Source: Paenarthrobacter sp. A20 (lineage in GTDB: Bacteria; Actinomycetota; Actinomycetes; Actinomycetales; Micrococcaceae). Taken from it: a stretch of 64,000 nt of DNA. Location: the NCBI RefSeq assembly GCF_024168825.1, contig NZ_JALJWH010000001.1, positions 4,978,972 through 5,042,971 of the forward strand, in the 5' to 3' direction. Positions 44,363 to 52,044 of the stretch are shown here, piece after piece. Below the pieces are notes generated by a model, which made no database searches, was not told the origin of the DNA, and saw only the letters and a program-made list of their open reading frames with translations. Positions within the stretch are counted from its first letter, which is position 1. Every line of letters starts with the position of its first letter. A program made the position numbers and the translations under genes.

Positions 44363-45919
44363 TCAGACACCCATCAGGGCGTTGATTGGGCCGCGGGCGA
44401 AGTAGATGATGAAGCCTGCCGTGACCACCCACATGAGCGGGTGGACCTTCCTGGCCTTGCCCGAGGCCGCGCTGATCACCGCGAAGGAGATGAAGCCGAC
44501 GCCGATGCCGTTGGCGATGGAGTAGGTCAACGGCATGGTCACGATGGTCAGGAACGCAGGGAGTGCGATGGAGAACTTGGTGAACTTGATCTCCCGGATC
44601 TGGGCCATCATCATTGCGCCCACCACCACCAGTGCTGCAGCAGCTACTTCCAGCGGCACCACCGAGGTGAGCGGGGTGAAGAACATCGAGCCCAGGAACA
44701 GGAGGCCGGTGACCACGGAGGCCAGGCCGGTGCGTGCGCCCTCACCGATGCCGGCTGCGGAGTCGATGTACACCGTGTTGGACGAACCGGAGGTTGCGCC
44801 ACCCACCACTGCGCCCATGCCTTCAACGATGAAGGCCGACTTCAGCTTGGGGAACGTGCCGTCCTTGTGTGCCACGCCTGCGCTCTTGGCCAGGCCCGTC
44901 ATGGTGCCCATGGCGTCGAAGAAGTTGGTGAACACCAGGGTGAAGACCAGCATCGTCGCGGCCAATCCGCCGATCCGGGCGAACGAACCGAAGAGATCGA
45001 ACTGGCCCACCAGGCTCAGGTCCGGGACCGAAACGAGTTGGCTCGACAGGATGGGGACGTTGAGGTGCCAGCCGCCGGGGTTGTCGGCGCTGCCGGGACC
45101 GATGTGGAACACTGCCTCGACAACTGCGGCGAGCACGGTGGTGGCGACGATGCCGATCAGCAGGCCGCCCTGGATCTTGCGTGCCACGAGGATGCCCATG
45201 GTCAGCAGTCCGACGATAAAGACGAGGGTGGGGATGGAGGTGATGGAGCCGTTGTCTCCGAGCTGGACCGGCGGGCCGCCCGTGGTGGCGCGAACAAAAC
45301 CTGAGTCGACGAAGCCGATGAAGGCAATGAACAAGCCGATGCCCACGGTGATGGCAGCCTTAAGTTCCTTGGGGACTGCCTTGAAGATCGCCGTTCTGGC
45401 ACCGGTGGCGCCGAAGAGGACAATCAGGATGCCGTTGATGACCACCAGGCCCATGGCTTCTGGCCACGTGACTTCCTGGATCACCGCGACGGCGAGGAAG
45501 GAGTTGATGCCCAGGCCGGCAGCGAGGCCGAAAGGCAGGTTGGCCACGAGGCCGAAAACGATGGTCATGACGCCGGCAGTGAGGCCCGTAACGGCACCCA
45601 CCTGCGCTGCGGAAAGCCAGCCGCCCGCGACATCAACCGGAGCGTTGTCCGCCGAGAAACCACCCAGGATGAGCGGGTTCAGGATGACGATGTACGCCAT
45701 GGTGAAGAAGGTGACCAGGCCGCCGCGGAATTCACGGGCCAACGTGGAGCCACGCTTGGAGATCTGGAAGAACTTGTCCAGGAAGGAATTCGACACCGGG
45801 GGCTTCTTGTTGCCATCTACCAGGCCGGTTGCCGTGTGCTTTGCCGCTGTGGGCTCTGCGCCGTCTCCTTGGGGAAAGAGCGCAGCCTGCTTCTCAGCGG
45901 AATTATCCAGGATTGTCAT
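44363..45919 (-). CDS. AzgA-type purine permease (NCS2/AzgA family)
   Basis: Membrane transporter of 518 aa with 12-14 helices for adenine, guanine or hypoxanthine uptake. The AzgA signatures are FFTMAYIVILNPLIL near the N-terminus, AGLGINSFLAV, TNFFDAMGTMTGLAK and SNTVYIDSAAGIGEGARTGL. A hydrophilic N-terminal tail of about 60 residues precedes the first helix. The ATG at 45919 was preferred to a GTG three codons earlier. It lies 15 bp after the deaminase gene, so imported guanine can be deaminated at once. Confidence 0.88.
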   Translation of the reverse strand: MTILDNSAEKQAALFPQGDGAEPTAAKHTATGLVDGNKKPPVSNSFLDKFFQISKRGSTLAREFRGGLVTFFTMAYIVILNPLILGGFSADNAPVDVAGGWLSAAQVGAVTGLTAGVMTIVFGLVANLPFGLAAGLGINSFLAVAVIQEVTWPEAMGLVVINGILIVLFGATGARTAIFKAVPKELKAAITVGIGLFIAFIGFVDSGFVRATTGGPPVQLGDNGSITSIPTLVFIVGLLTMGILVARKIQGGLLIGIVATTVLAAVVEAVFHIGPGSADNPGGWHLNVPILSSQLVSVPDLSLVGQFDLFGSFARIGGLAATMLVFTLVFTNFFDAMGTMTGLAKSAGVAHKDGTFPKLKSAFIVEGMGAVVGGATSGSSNTVYIDSAAGIGEGARTGLASVVTGLLFLGSMFFTPLTSVVPLEVAAAALVVVGAMMMAQIREIKFTKFSIALPAFLTIVTMPLTYSIANGIGVGFISFAVISAASGKARKVHPLMWVVTAGFIIYFARGPINALMGV

Positions 45920-45934
45920 GTCAGCCACCGGGCC

Positions 45935-46429
45935 CTAGTAGTCAATCCTGGAATCAAGCGTGTTCCATGTGTTGAACGGCTGGAGGGCCGCCGGAGCCTG
46001 GGGGTCGCCCAGTTCCAGCTTGGCTACCGGCATCAGCGCGTCCCGGTTGTCGTTCTCGAAGTACTCGTAGAAGACGGCGTCGTCGAAGCCGACGGATGCG
46101 GCGTCGTGACGGTCTGCGGCAAAGAACACGCGGTCAACGCGTGCCCAGAGTGCGGAGGCCAGGCACATGGGGCATGGCTCGCAGCTGGTGTAGAGGGTTG
46201 CACCGCTCAGATCGAAGGTTCCCAGTTCGCGGCAGGCGTTACGGATGGCCGTGACTTCTGCATGTGCGGTGGGATCGTTCGTGGCGGTAACGCGGTTGAC
46301 GCCTTCGAAGGCTCGTCCGTCCGCGGTGACAATGACGGCGCCGAAGGGGCCACCACTGTTGAGGACATTGGCTGTTGCCAGCTCAATGGATGTGGCCAGG
46401 AATTGCTCGGCCGTGACGGTTGTACTCAT
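45935..46429 (-). CDS. Nucleoside deaminase family protein, probably guanine deaminase
   Basis: 164-aa zinc deaminase of the CDA superfamily, related to the Bacillus GuaD type. Zinc ligands are in HAEVTAIRNAC (His plus catalytic Glu) and SCEPCPMCLAS (two Cys). It should convert guanine to xanthine for the xanthine dehydrogenase. The operon with an AzgA permease supports guanine as substrate; cytosine or adenine cannot be ruled out. Confidence 0.85.
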   Translation of the reverse strand: MSTTVTAEQFLATSIELATANVLNSGGPFGAVIVTADGRAFEGVNRVTATNDPTAHAEVTAIRNACRELGTFDLSGATLYTSCEPCPMCLASALWARVDRVFFAADRHDAASVGFDDAVFYEYFENDNRDALMPVAKLELGDPQAPAALQPFNTWNTLDSRIDY

Positions 46430-46841
46430 GTTGCGACTTCCTTAGTGCTGAGGAAGCCAGGTGACCTGTTTGGGGGCGCTACAGAGAAGAGCTCCAGTTA
46501 GCTTGGTTACCAGGCTTCAGCATGTGCGATGAAGGTTAAGTTGCGCCTGGTAGATAGCTTCCCGAGGTCCGGGTGCCCGCCTTTGGCAGTTAGAGCGTAG
46601 CACCGGGTTTGTGAGCCGCGCCATAGTTTTTTGAAAATTTAATTTCGTAATGCGAAATTACATTTACCTGCTGGATGCTGGCCGAATGTGACTGTGGGCG
46701 CCCGGCGGGCGTTGACTGCCGCCGTCGAGCATTCTACGCTTTTCGGACTGGGCCGCGTTCTGACGGCCCGGCAACCTGGATCAGCAGACAGGGCCTAACT
46801 GAGCTGGAACGCGTACACGCCGACCAGACAAGGAACCTGTT
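46430..46841. promoter_or_regulatory. 412-bp divergent regulatory region with operator
   Basis: No gene is seen. TAATTTCG-TAATG-CGAAATTA (46640-46660) is a perfect 8-bp inverted repeat containing TTTCGTAATGCGAAA, one base from the regulon consensus. CCGAATGTGAC (46682-46692) lies 150 bp before the 8-oxoguanine deaminase start. The region must drive both the deaminase/permease operon and the divergent 8-oxoguanine deaminase gene. Confidence 0.65.
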
Positions 46842-48188
46842 ATGACCCGTCTTTGGATCAAGAATCCGCTGGGAATTTTCACCGCAAACGACCTCGACGC
46901 CGGTGGCGGCCTGGTGGTTTCCGACTCCGGCACCATCATTGAGCTGGTGCCTTCGGGCGGGCAGCCCTCTTCTCCCGCCACCGTTTTTGACGCATCCGGG
47001 CACGTGGTTCTCCCCGGGCTCATCAATACGCACCACCACTTCTACCAAACCCTCACCCGCGCCTGGGGACCCGTGGCCAACGCTCCCCTGTTCCCCTGGC
47101 TGCAGAACCTGTACCCCGTGTGGGCACGGTTGACGCCCCGCAGCCTCGAGCTTGCCGTGCAGGTTGCGCTGGCCGAATTGCTGCTTTCCGGCTGCACCAC
47201 CGCTGCCGACCACCACTACCTCTTCCCCGACGGCATGGAAGACGCCATCGATATCGAGGTGGCGGCCGTGCGCTCCATAGGAATGCGGGCCACCTTGACC
47301 CGCGGGTCCATGACGTTGGGAGAGGACGACGGCGGGCTGCCGCCCAGGACCACGGTCCAGTCGCCTGAGGCAATTCTGGCGGACAGCGAACGGCTCATCC
47401 GCAAGTACCACGAAACCGGTGATGGGGCCGTTGTTCAGATCGCGCTTGCCCCGTGCTCACCCTTCTCGGTGACCAAGGAAATCATGGCCGAGAGCGCCGC
47501 CATGGCCGAACGCTTCGACGTCCGGCTGCACACCCACCTTGCCGAAACCATCGACGAGGAAGACTTCTGCAAATCCATGTTCGGGCTGCGGACCGTGGAC
47601 TACCTGGAGTCCGTGGGCTGGTTGGGAAACCGTACCTGGCTGGGTCACGGGATCCACTTCAACGACGAGGAGATCGCCAGGCTCGGAGCCGCGGGCACCG
47701 CCGTCGCGCATTGCCCCACCTCCAACATGCGCCTGGCCTCCGGGACCGCCCGCGTCCTGGAACTTGAAGCAGCGGGAGTTCCCGTGGGGCTGGGAGTGGA
47801 CGGATCGGCGTCGAACGATGCTTCGAACATGATCCTCGAGGCACGGCAGGCACTGTATCTGCAGCGACTCCGCTACGGCGCTTCCGTTCCCGTGGAGCGT
47901 GCCCTGAGCTGGGCAACGCGTGGGTCGGCTGCGGTTTTGGGTCGCTCCGACATCGGGCAGCTGGCACTCGGGCTCCAGGCGGACCTGGCCCTGTTCAAGC
48001 CTGACGAGCTGCGCTTCTCCGGCAGCCACGACCCCGTCGCTGCGTTGTTGCTGTGCGGTGCGGACCGTGCCGACCGTGTCATGGTGGGCGGGCAGTGGCG
48101 CGTGGTTGACGGTGCGATTCCGGGCTTGGACGTGGCCGGACTCATCGCTGAGCACTCGGCGGCGGCGCGGAAGTTGGTAGCGGGGTAG
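46842..48188 (+). CDS. 8-oxoguanine deaminase (amidohydrolase superfamily)
   Basis: 448-aa metal-dependent hydrolase predicted to convert 8-oxoguanine to urate. Metal-binding and family motifs are GLINTHHHFYQTLTRAWG, HTHLAE, HGIHF, HCPTSNMRL and GVDGSASNDASN. The HHHFYQTLTRA segment is typical of characterised 8-oxoguanine deaminases and related triazine hydrolases. An alternative is an s-triazine or isoguanine deaminase; the purine context supports the first. It is single in its direction and ends before a family D hairpin. Confidence 0.85.
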   Translation: MTRLWIKNPLGIFTANDLDAGGGLVVSDSGTIIELVPSGGQPSSPATVFDASGHVVLPGLINTHHHFYQTLTRAWGPVANAPLFPWLQNLYPVWARLTPRSLELAVQVALAELLLSGCTTAADHHYLFPDGMEDAIDIEVAAVRSIGMRATLTRGSMTLGEDDGGLPPRTTVQSPEAILADSERLIRKYHETGDGAVVQIALAPCSPFSVTKEIMAESAAMAERFDVRLHTHLAETIDEEDFCKSMFGLRTVDYLESVGWLGNRTWLGHGIHFNDEEIARLGAAGTAVAHCPTSNMRLASGTARVLELEAAGVPVGLGVDGSASNDASNMILEARQALYLQRLRYGASVPVERALSWATRGSAAVLGRSDIGQLALGLQADLALFKPDELRFSGSHDPVAALLLCGADRADRVMVGGQWRVVDGAIPGLDVAGLIAEHSAAARKLVAG

Positions 48189-48208
48189 CGTCCGCTTGCT
48201 CTGCGCGC

Positions 48209-48256
48209 GAAATCGCCGGAACGCTTCCATTCCTCAGGGAACGTTCCGGCGATTTC
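48209..48256. repeat. Hairpin family D, copy 1
   Basis: GAAATCGCCGGAACG (48209-48223) pairs perfectly with 48242-48256. The same core occurs at 60970. It lies between convergent genes. Confidence 0.82.
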
Positions 48257-48298
48257 ACGGCTTTCCAGCGACTTCGTTGCCGGCGGCCGAGACGCTTC

Positions 48299-49930
48299 CT
48301 AGATCATGATCTTGTAAATGTGATGCGTGTACTCGTTGGCGAACGAGTCCGTGAACTTTCCGTTTTGGACCGGGATACTGCGGTTCTCGCCCACCACTTC
48401 CACCTGCGAGCCAGTGATCCCGGCAGGAAGGGTGAACGTCTTCGCACCGGTCGCGCCGTTCACACCGATGCCGGCAAAGAGGTAGGCGCTGCCGTCCTTG
48501 GCTTTGAGCATCGTGTCCGTACCCGTGGCGCCCGCGTTCCACACATAGCTTTGCGTATTGAGGACAGGAGCGAGGGCTTGGATACCAGCGAGTGCGGCCT
48601 TGATCTTCGCCTTGCGATCAGCCGGCGCCTGGACCAGTGAATACGTCCCGAACCCTGTCTGGCCGTTGTTGTTGTGCTGGAAAATGCTGATCCCGCGCGC
48701 CTCGTGGATGATGCCGGACCACATAGCTCCCTCCATCTGTTCGGGCGTGATGGTGCGGTCATTGGAGGCATTCAGGAACGGTTTAGCCGACTCAACGAAA
48801 ATCCAGTTCGGATGGATGCCAGGTGCCGACTGGAACTTCCGCATCTGGTCAATCTGCCAACCATAGGCCGCCGATGTCGCCGTCTTTGCGCCCTGCGGCC
48901 ACGCCGGAGTCCGGTTCAACTCGTCCTGCAGATCCGCCCGCGTGTACATGTAGTTATCCACGGATGCCGCGTCGACGGCGGCCATGAAGTCGTCCATCAG
49001 CCCCGGTGCCCAATAAGTGCCCAGGATGCCCTTGGAGTAGTTCGCGAAAGCAAACCTGCCGTCGTTGAATCCCCGGATCTGGGCCACTTTGTTCTGCATC
49101 TGTTGAAGGTTCTGCGCGTAGGTTGAGCCGTTGCAGCCCAGCCCGAGCATGTCGCACTCGTCGTACGTGTCCCAACCGACCACACCAGGGTTACTGCCCA
49201 CTTCGGTGCGGGACCATTCCGTGCCGGCGATGACCAGCATTCCCGTATTCGTAATGGACGCCATCGTGGAGCCATCATGTTCGGCGTTCTGATAAACGTT
49301 GACCCCAATGTCCTTCAACTGAGTGGCGTGCTCAGGTTTGCCGTAATACACGCTGACCGGGAACAGGTTGGGGTTGTTGAGCTTCGCTGCGCCAGGGAAC
49401 TTTGCCCAGTAAGCAGGGCCTCCATCCCACGGAACCCGAGCCAGGTTGGCGAGGCTCCCCGTGCCCGGGGTGGGGGTTGGGGTTGCCGTGGGGGTGGGGG
49501 TTGGGGTTGCCGTGGGGGTGGGGGTTGGGGTTGCCGTGGGGGTGGGGGTTGGGGTTGCCGTGGTCGCACTCGGCGTCGGCGTCGCAGTACGGGTAGGCGT
49601 CGGGGTGGGCGTCGCCGTCGCAGTTGCAGTACGGGTAGACGTCGGCGTCGGGGTAGACGTCGGCGTCGGGGTTGGCGGCGCCGTCGCAGTTGCAGTACGG
49701 GTAGACGTCGGCGTCGGGGTTGGCGTCGCCGTCGCAGTTGCAGTGCGGGTAGACGTCGGCGTCGGGGTTGCAGTGCGAGTAGAAGTGGGAGTCGCCGTCG
49801 GGGTTGCAGTGGTAGCAGTAGGCGACGACGTGGGTGCCGTGGCGGTTGTCGTCGGTGTCGGCGTCGGCGTCGTGCACCCAGCGAGAGCCAACGCGATCAC
49901 CGCCCCAAGCATTGAGACCTTGAGTTTCAT
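48299..49930 (-). CDS. Lipoprotein with long Pro/Thr linker and glycosidase-like domain
   Basis: 543-aa surface protein. The signal peptide ends in the lipobox LALAGC with Cys19. Residues 20-157 are a low-complexity linker of Pro-Thr and Ala-Thr units with some Ser and Arg. The C-terminal 385 residues look like a secreted TIM-barrel glycoside-hydrolase-like domain (WDTYDECDMLG, NYMYTRADLQDEL, PNWIFVESAKPF, then a beta-rich end), but I cannot assign a family. AAAGGAA precedes the ATG at 49930. The mRNA leader can fold into a pseudoknot close to that site. A role outside the cell, perhaps in polysaccharide binding, is inference. Confidence 0.7.
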   Translation of the reverse strand: MKLKVSMLGAVIALALAGCTTPTPTPTTTATAPTSSPTATTATPTATPTSTRTATPTPTSTRTATATATPTPTPTSTRTATATAPPTPTPTSTPTPTSTRTATATATPTPTPTRTATPTPSATTATPTPTPTATPTPTPTATPTPTPTATPTPTPGTGSLANLARVPWDGGPAYWAKFPGAAKLNNPNLFPVSVYYGKPEHATQLKDIGVNVYQNAEHDGSTMASITNTGMLVIAGTEWSRTEVGSNPGVVGWDTYDECDMLGLGCNGSTYAQNLQQMQNKVAQIRGFNDGRFAFANYSKGILGTYWAPGLMDDFMAAVDAASVDNYMYTRADLQDELNRTPAWPQGAKTATSAAYGWQIDQMRKFQSAPGIHPNWIFVESAKPFLNASNDRTITPEQMEGAMWSGIIHEARGISIFQHNNNGQTGFGTYSLVQAPADRKAKIKAALAGIQALAPVLNTQSYVWNAGATGTDTMLKAKDGSAYLFAGIGVNGATGAKTFTLPAGITGSQVEVVGENRSIPVQNGKFTDSFANEYTHHIYKIMI

Positions 49931-49943
49931 GACATGTTCCTTT

Positions 49944-49994
49944 GGGGTAGCAGCCACACATCGGCTGCTGCGGCGCCGGATCCCCACTCCCGGC
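49944..49994 (-). promoter_or_regulatory. Possible pseudoknotted mRNA leader
   Basis: On the minus strand a hairpin GCCGG-N10-CCGGC (49975-49994) has UGGGG in its loop. A second hairpin AGCAGCC/GGCUGCU follows (49949-49969), then CCCCA, which can pair with the UGGGG loop. The ribosome-binding site comes directly after. The rest of the 446-bp gap from 49931 to 50376 shows no gene, only a family E palindrome at 50251. Confidence 0.4.
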
Positions 49995-50250
49995 TCTTTT
50001 GTCACCCGCCGAGGCAGGGATTTTAGCCAGGGTGAACGTCCTGGCATGGCTCGATGACGAGCGTCAGTTTTTACTCGACATGCTGCAGTGCGACGCGTGC
50101 GGGCCATATGTCCGGCGCCATCGAGCGAGCAAGCGCAACCCGTCAGTCAGGGCTGCAACGACCTTGAAGACCCAAAAGGGTGGCCGTCAGCCCAGCTTAC
50201 GTGAAGCGCTCAGCACCCTACCGATTGTTACGCAGATCACATTTTGCGAT

Positions 50251-50316
50251 TTCGATGCTTCGCTGCCAACCACGCCGTTCGCACGGCACAGCTTGCAGCG
50301 AGCCATCGAATCGGGC
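50251..50316. repeat. Palindrome family E, left copy
   Basis: 66-bp imperfect palindrome with TTCGATG-N2-TCGCTGC near the left end and GCAGCGA-N2-CATCGAA near the right. It aligns base for base with the copy at 51331 (50 of 66 identical). It lies 60 bp before the DUF559 gene 2 start. Confidence 0.78.
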
Positions 50317-50376
50317 TTTTCCACATAGGGCAGCATGCTCCTGTTCGTGCCGCCACGTTCCTTCAAAGCTTGTTCC

Positions 50377-51312
50377 ATGGCGAACAACAACAAAACAGGG
50401 CTCCCCCCAATGATGGATTTGTGGCGGACCAGCGAGCTCCATGAACTGGGGTTCAACGACAGAAGGATTGCAGCACTGGTGCAAGTCGGCGATCTGGTAC
50501 GACTACGCCGGGGTTGCTACATCCGCGGCAGTACATGGGCCGCTCAAAAACCTTGGGTACGCAGCCGGCAGTTGATCGCCGCGCACGCTCACGGAACACT
50601 TACGACGTCGACTGGCGGCTTGGTCTACAGCCACACCTCGGCAGCACGCCTGCACGGACTGTTTCTCTGGGACGTGGATGACCGCGTGCACATCACAACC
50701 GATTCAAGCGCATCGCGATCGTCCCACGGCCACGACGCTGTTGCCCATGGTCGGGCCCTTGAAACCAACGAAATAATGCTTATCAACGGCATGCCTTGCA
50801 CCTCCTTGGAACGAACCGTTGCTGACTGCGGCCTCTTACTGAACTACAAGCAATCCTTAGTGCTGATGGACCACGCCCTTCGAAAAGGTGCTGACGCCCA
50901 CAAGCTGCAACTGATGTGCGAGTCCCTGGCCGGGCGCAACGGAGTCCTCGCCCTACGCCGGGCATTGGAGAGTGCGGACGCACGCTCCGAGTCACCAGGT
51001 GAAACCCTGACCCGCGAGTTGCTCCAGCGCTTACGGATCGATCTTCCTGAATTGCAAGTGGAGGTGTCATCACCTGAGGGTTCTCATCGACTGGATTTTG
51101 CTTGGCGGGACAAGAAGGTTGCCCTGGAGTTCGATGGGAAGGTGAAGTACTTCGACTACGCACCAACCTCCGAGGTCATCTTCAAGGAACGCCAGCGCGA
51201 AAAGGCCCTCATGGCACAGGGCTGGACGTTCATTCGGATCAAGTGGCAGCACTTGTTTCGGGAGCAGGAGTTCAAATCAACCGTGCTTGGGATCCTACGC
51301 AGCACCACCTAG
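50377..51312 (+). CDS. DUF559/AbiEi-like endonuclease-domain protein 2
   Basis: Protein of about 311 aa built like the one at 29937. The N-terminus is AbiEi-like (RTSELHELGFNDRRIAALVQ, VRLRRGCYI, RSRQLIAAHA), the middle is helical (CTSLERTVADCGLLL), and the C-terminal 90 residues are a DUF559/Vsr-like nuclease domain: ETLTRELLQRL, HRLDFAWRDKKVALEFDGKVKY with likely Asp/Glu-x-Lys ligands, and RQREKALMAQGWTFIRI. No partner gene is present. It is bracketed by two family E palindromes. The start is unclear: ATGs at 50335, 50377 and 50410 are in frame and none has a good ribosome-binding site. Confidence 0.72.
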   Translation: MANNNKTGLPPMMDLWRTSELHELGFNDRRIAALVQVGDLVRLRRGCYIRGSTWAAQKPWVRSRQLIAAHAHGTLTTSTGGLVYSHTSAARLHGLFLWDVDDRVHITTDSSASRSSHGHDAVAHGRALETNEIMLINGMPCTSLERTVADCGLLLNYKQSLVLMDHALRKGADAHKLQLMCESLAGRNGVLALRRALESADARSESPGETLTRELLQRLRIDLPELQVEVSSPEGSHRLDFAWRDKKVALEFDGKVKYFDYAPTSEVIFKERQREKALMAQGWTFIRIKWQHLFREQEFKSTVLGILRSTT

Positions 51313-51330
51313 GCAGTACCGAGGCCCCGT

Positions 51331-51396
51331 TTCGGGGGTTCGCTGCGTAGGACGCCGGGCGCACGGCACGTTCTGCAGCGAAGCATCGAAACGGGC
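51331..51396. repeat. Palindrome family E, right copy
   Basis: 66-bp copy of the palindrome at 50251, placed 19 bp after the DUF559 gene 2 stop. The right arm GCAGCGAAGCATCGAAACGG is better conserved than the left. Confidence 0.78.
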
Positions 51397-51422
51397 AGCA
51401 CACAGCGGGCCAGAAGGCACGC

Positions 51423-51457
51423 AAAAAGCGGGCGATACCTCCCCAGGTATCGCCCGC
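51423..51457 (-). terminator. Intrinsic terminator of the 58-aa protein gene
   Basis: Perfect 13-bp stem (51428-51440 with 51445-51457) and a 4-base loop, followed on the minus strand by TTTTTG. It may also stop transcripts from the DUF559 gene. Confidence 0.88.
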
Positions 51458-51497
51458 CTCGTTGGCTCTGTTGCGCAGAGTCCGCGCCCCCAAGTGC

Positions 51498-51674
51498 CTA
51501 GGGGCGCTGCCGGCCGAACACCGGGAGCGCGCGCAGCCAACGGGAGAACCCGCCGGCTTTGCGGTCACAGTCGGCCGGAATGTAGAAGTCGGGATCTGTT
51601 GCACCAAAGGGCAGGTACAGCTCCTGACCGGGCGCCGGGAATTCCACGACGTTGTTCGTATCCTTCGAGTCCAT
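51498..51674 (-). CDS. Small hypothetical protein, 58 aa
   Basis: Unrecognised 58-aa protein, acidic at the N-terminus (MDSKDTNNVVEFPAPGQ) and basic at the C-terminus (FSRWLRALPVFGRQRP), with FGATDPDFYIPADCDRK between. No signal peptide or membrane helix. It is a real gene by context: AGGAGG lies five bases before the ATG and a strong terminator follows. The CCRAATGTGAC motif 127 bp upstream, shared with transporter and deaminase genes of the purine region, suggests co-regulation with them. Confidence 0.68.
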   Translation of the reverse strand: MDSKDTNNVVEFPAPGQELYLPFGATDPDFYIPADCDRKAGGFSRWLRALPVFGRQRP

Positions 51675-51800
51675 CTGTTCCTCCTCTTTCTCATGCACAC
51701 AGTTTCCGCTCTTCGGAAAACTTTTATTGTTATGTGGAAAGTGTAGGCAGCTGCTAAACAACGCGTCAAGACCCCCTCCGGAGCAAAGTGAGTTGCCGCG

Positions 51801-51957
51801 GTCACATTTGGATGGTTCATAACGATCCTCGGGAACCCATGTACATCTGCCGAAATCATGCGCTACTCTCGAATGAGTTCGTGGCGTAGGTCACGTAACC
51901 TGAGAGCAGCAGGCAGGGTCGTAATGAGCTGGCATCCATGGATGCTGGCTCTTTTTT
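51801..51957. promoter_or_regulatory. Regulatory stretch with motif and terminator-like hairpin before uricase
   Basis: GTCACATTTGG (51801-51811) is the CCAAATGTGAC motif for the minus-strand small gene. On the plus strand a 12-bp hairpin (51926-51937 with 51940-51951, two G-T pairs) is followed by TTTTTT (51952-51957), a typical intrinsic terminator. No gene ends before it, so it may be an attenuator or the end of a small RNA about 100 nt long. The 370-bp gap 51675-52044 has no other gene. Confidence 0.45.
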
Positions 51958-52001
51958 GTTGGGTCGGCTCCACCAGAAACGCAGTGGAAACACGCGCTTA
52001 A

Positions 52002-52036
52002 TTTCATTGATGGAACGTAGGTTCCACCTCACAGAA
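52002..52036. promoter_or_regulatory. Operator-like palindromes before uricase
   Basis: TGGAAC-GTAG-GTTCCA (52011-52026) is a perfect 6-bp inverted repeat. It joins two weak versions of the regulon palindrome, TTTCATTGATGGAA (52002-52015) and TTCCACCTCACAGAA (52022-52036). Uricase starts nine bases later, so binding here would block translation or transcription start. Confidence 0.45.
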
Positions 52037-52044
52037 GTTGGGAT

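Noticed and set aside
49402..50057. Long Gly/Val- or Arg-rich open frames on the plus strand
   Set aside because: They are antisense shadows of the Pro/Thr repeat in the minus-strand lipoprotein gene and show only its low-complexity complement.
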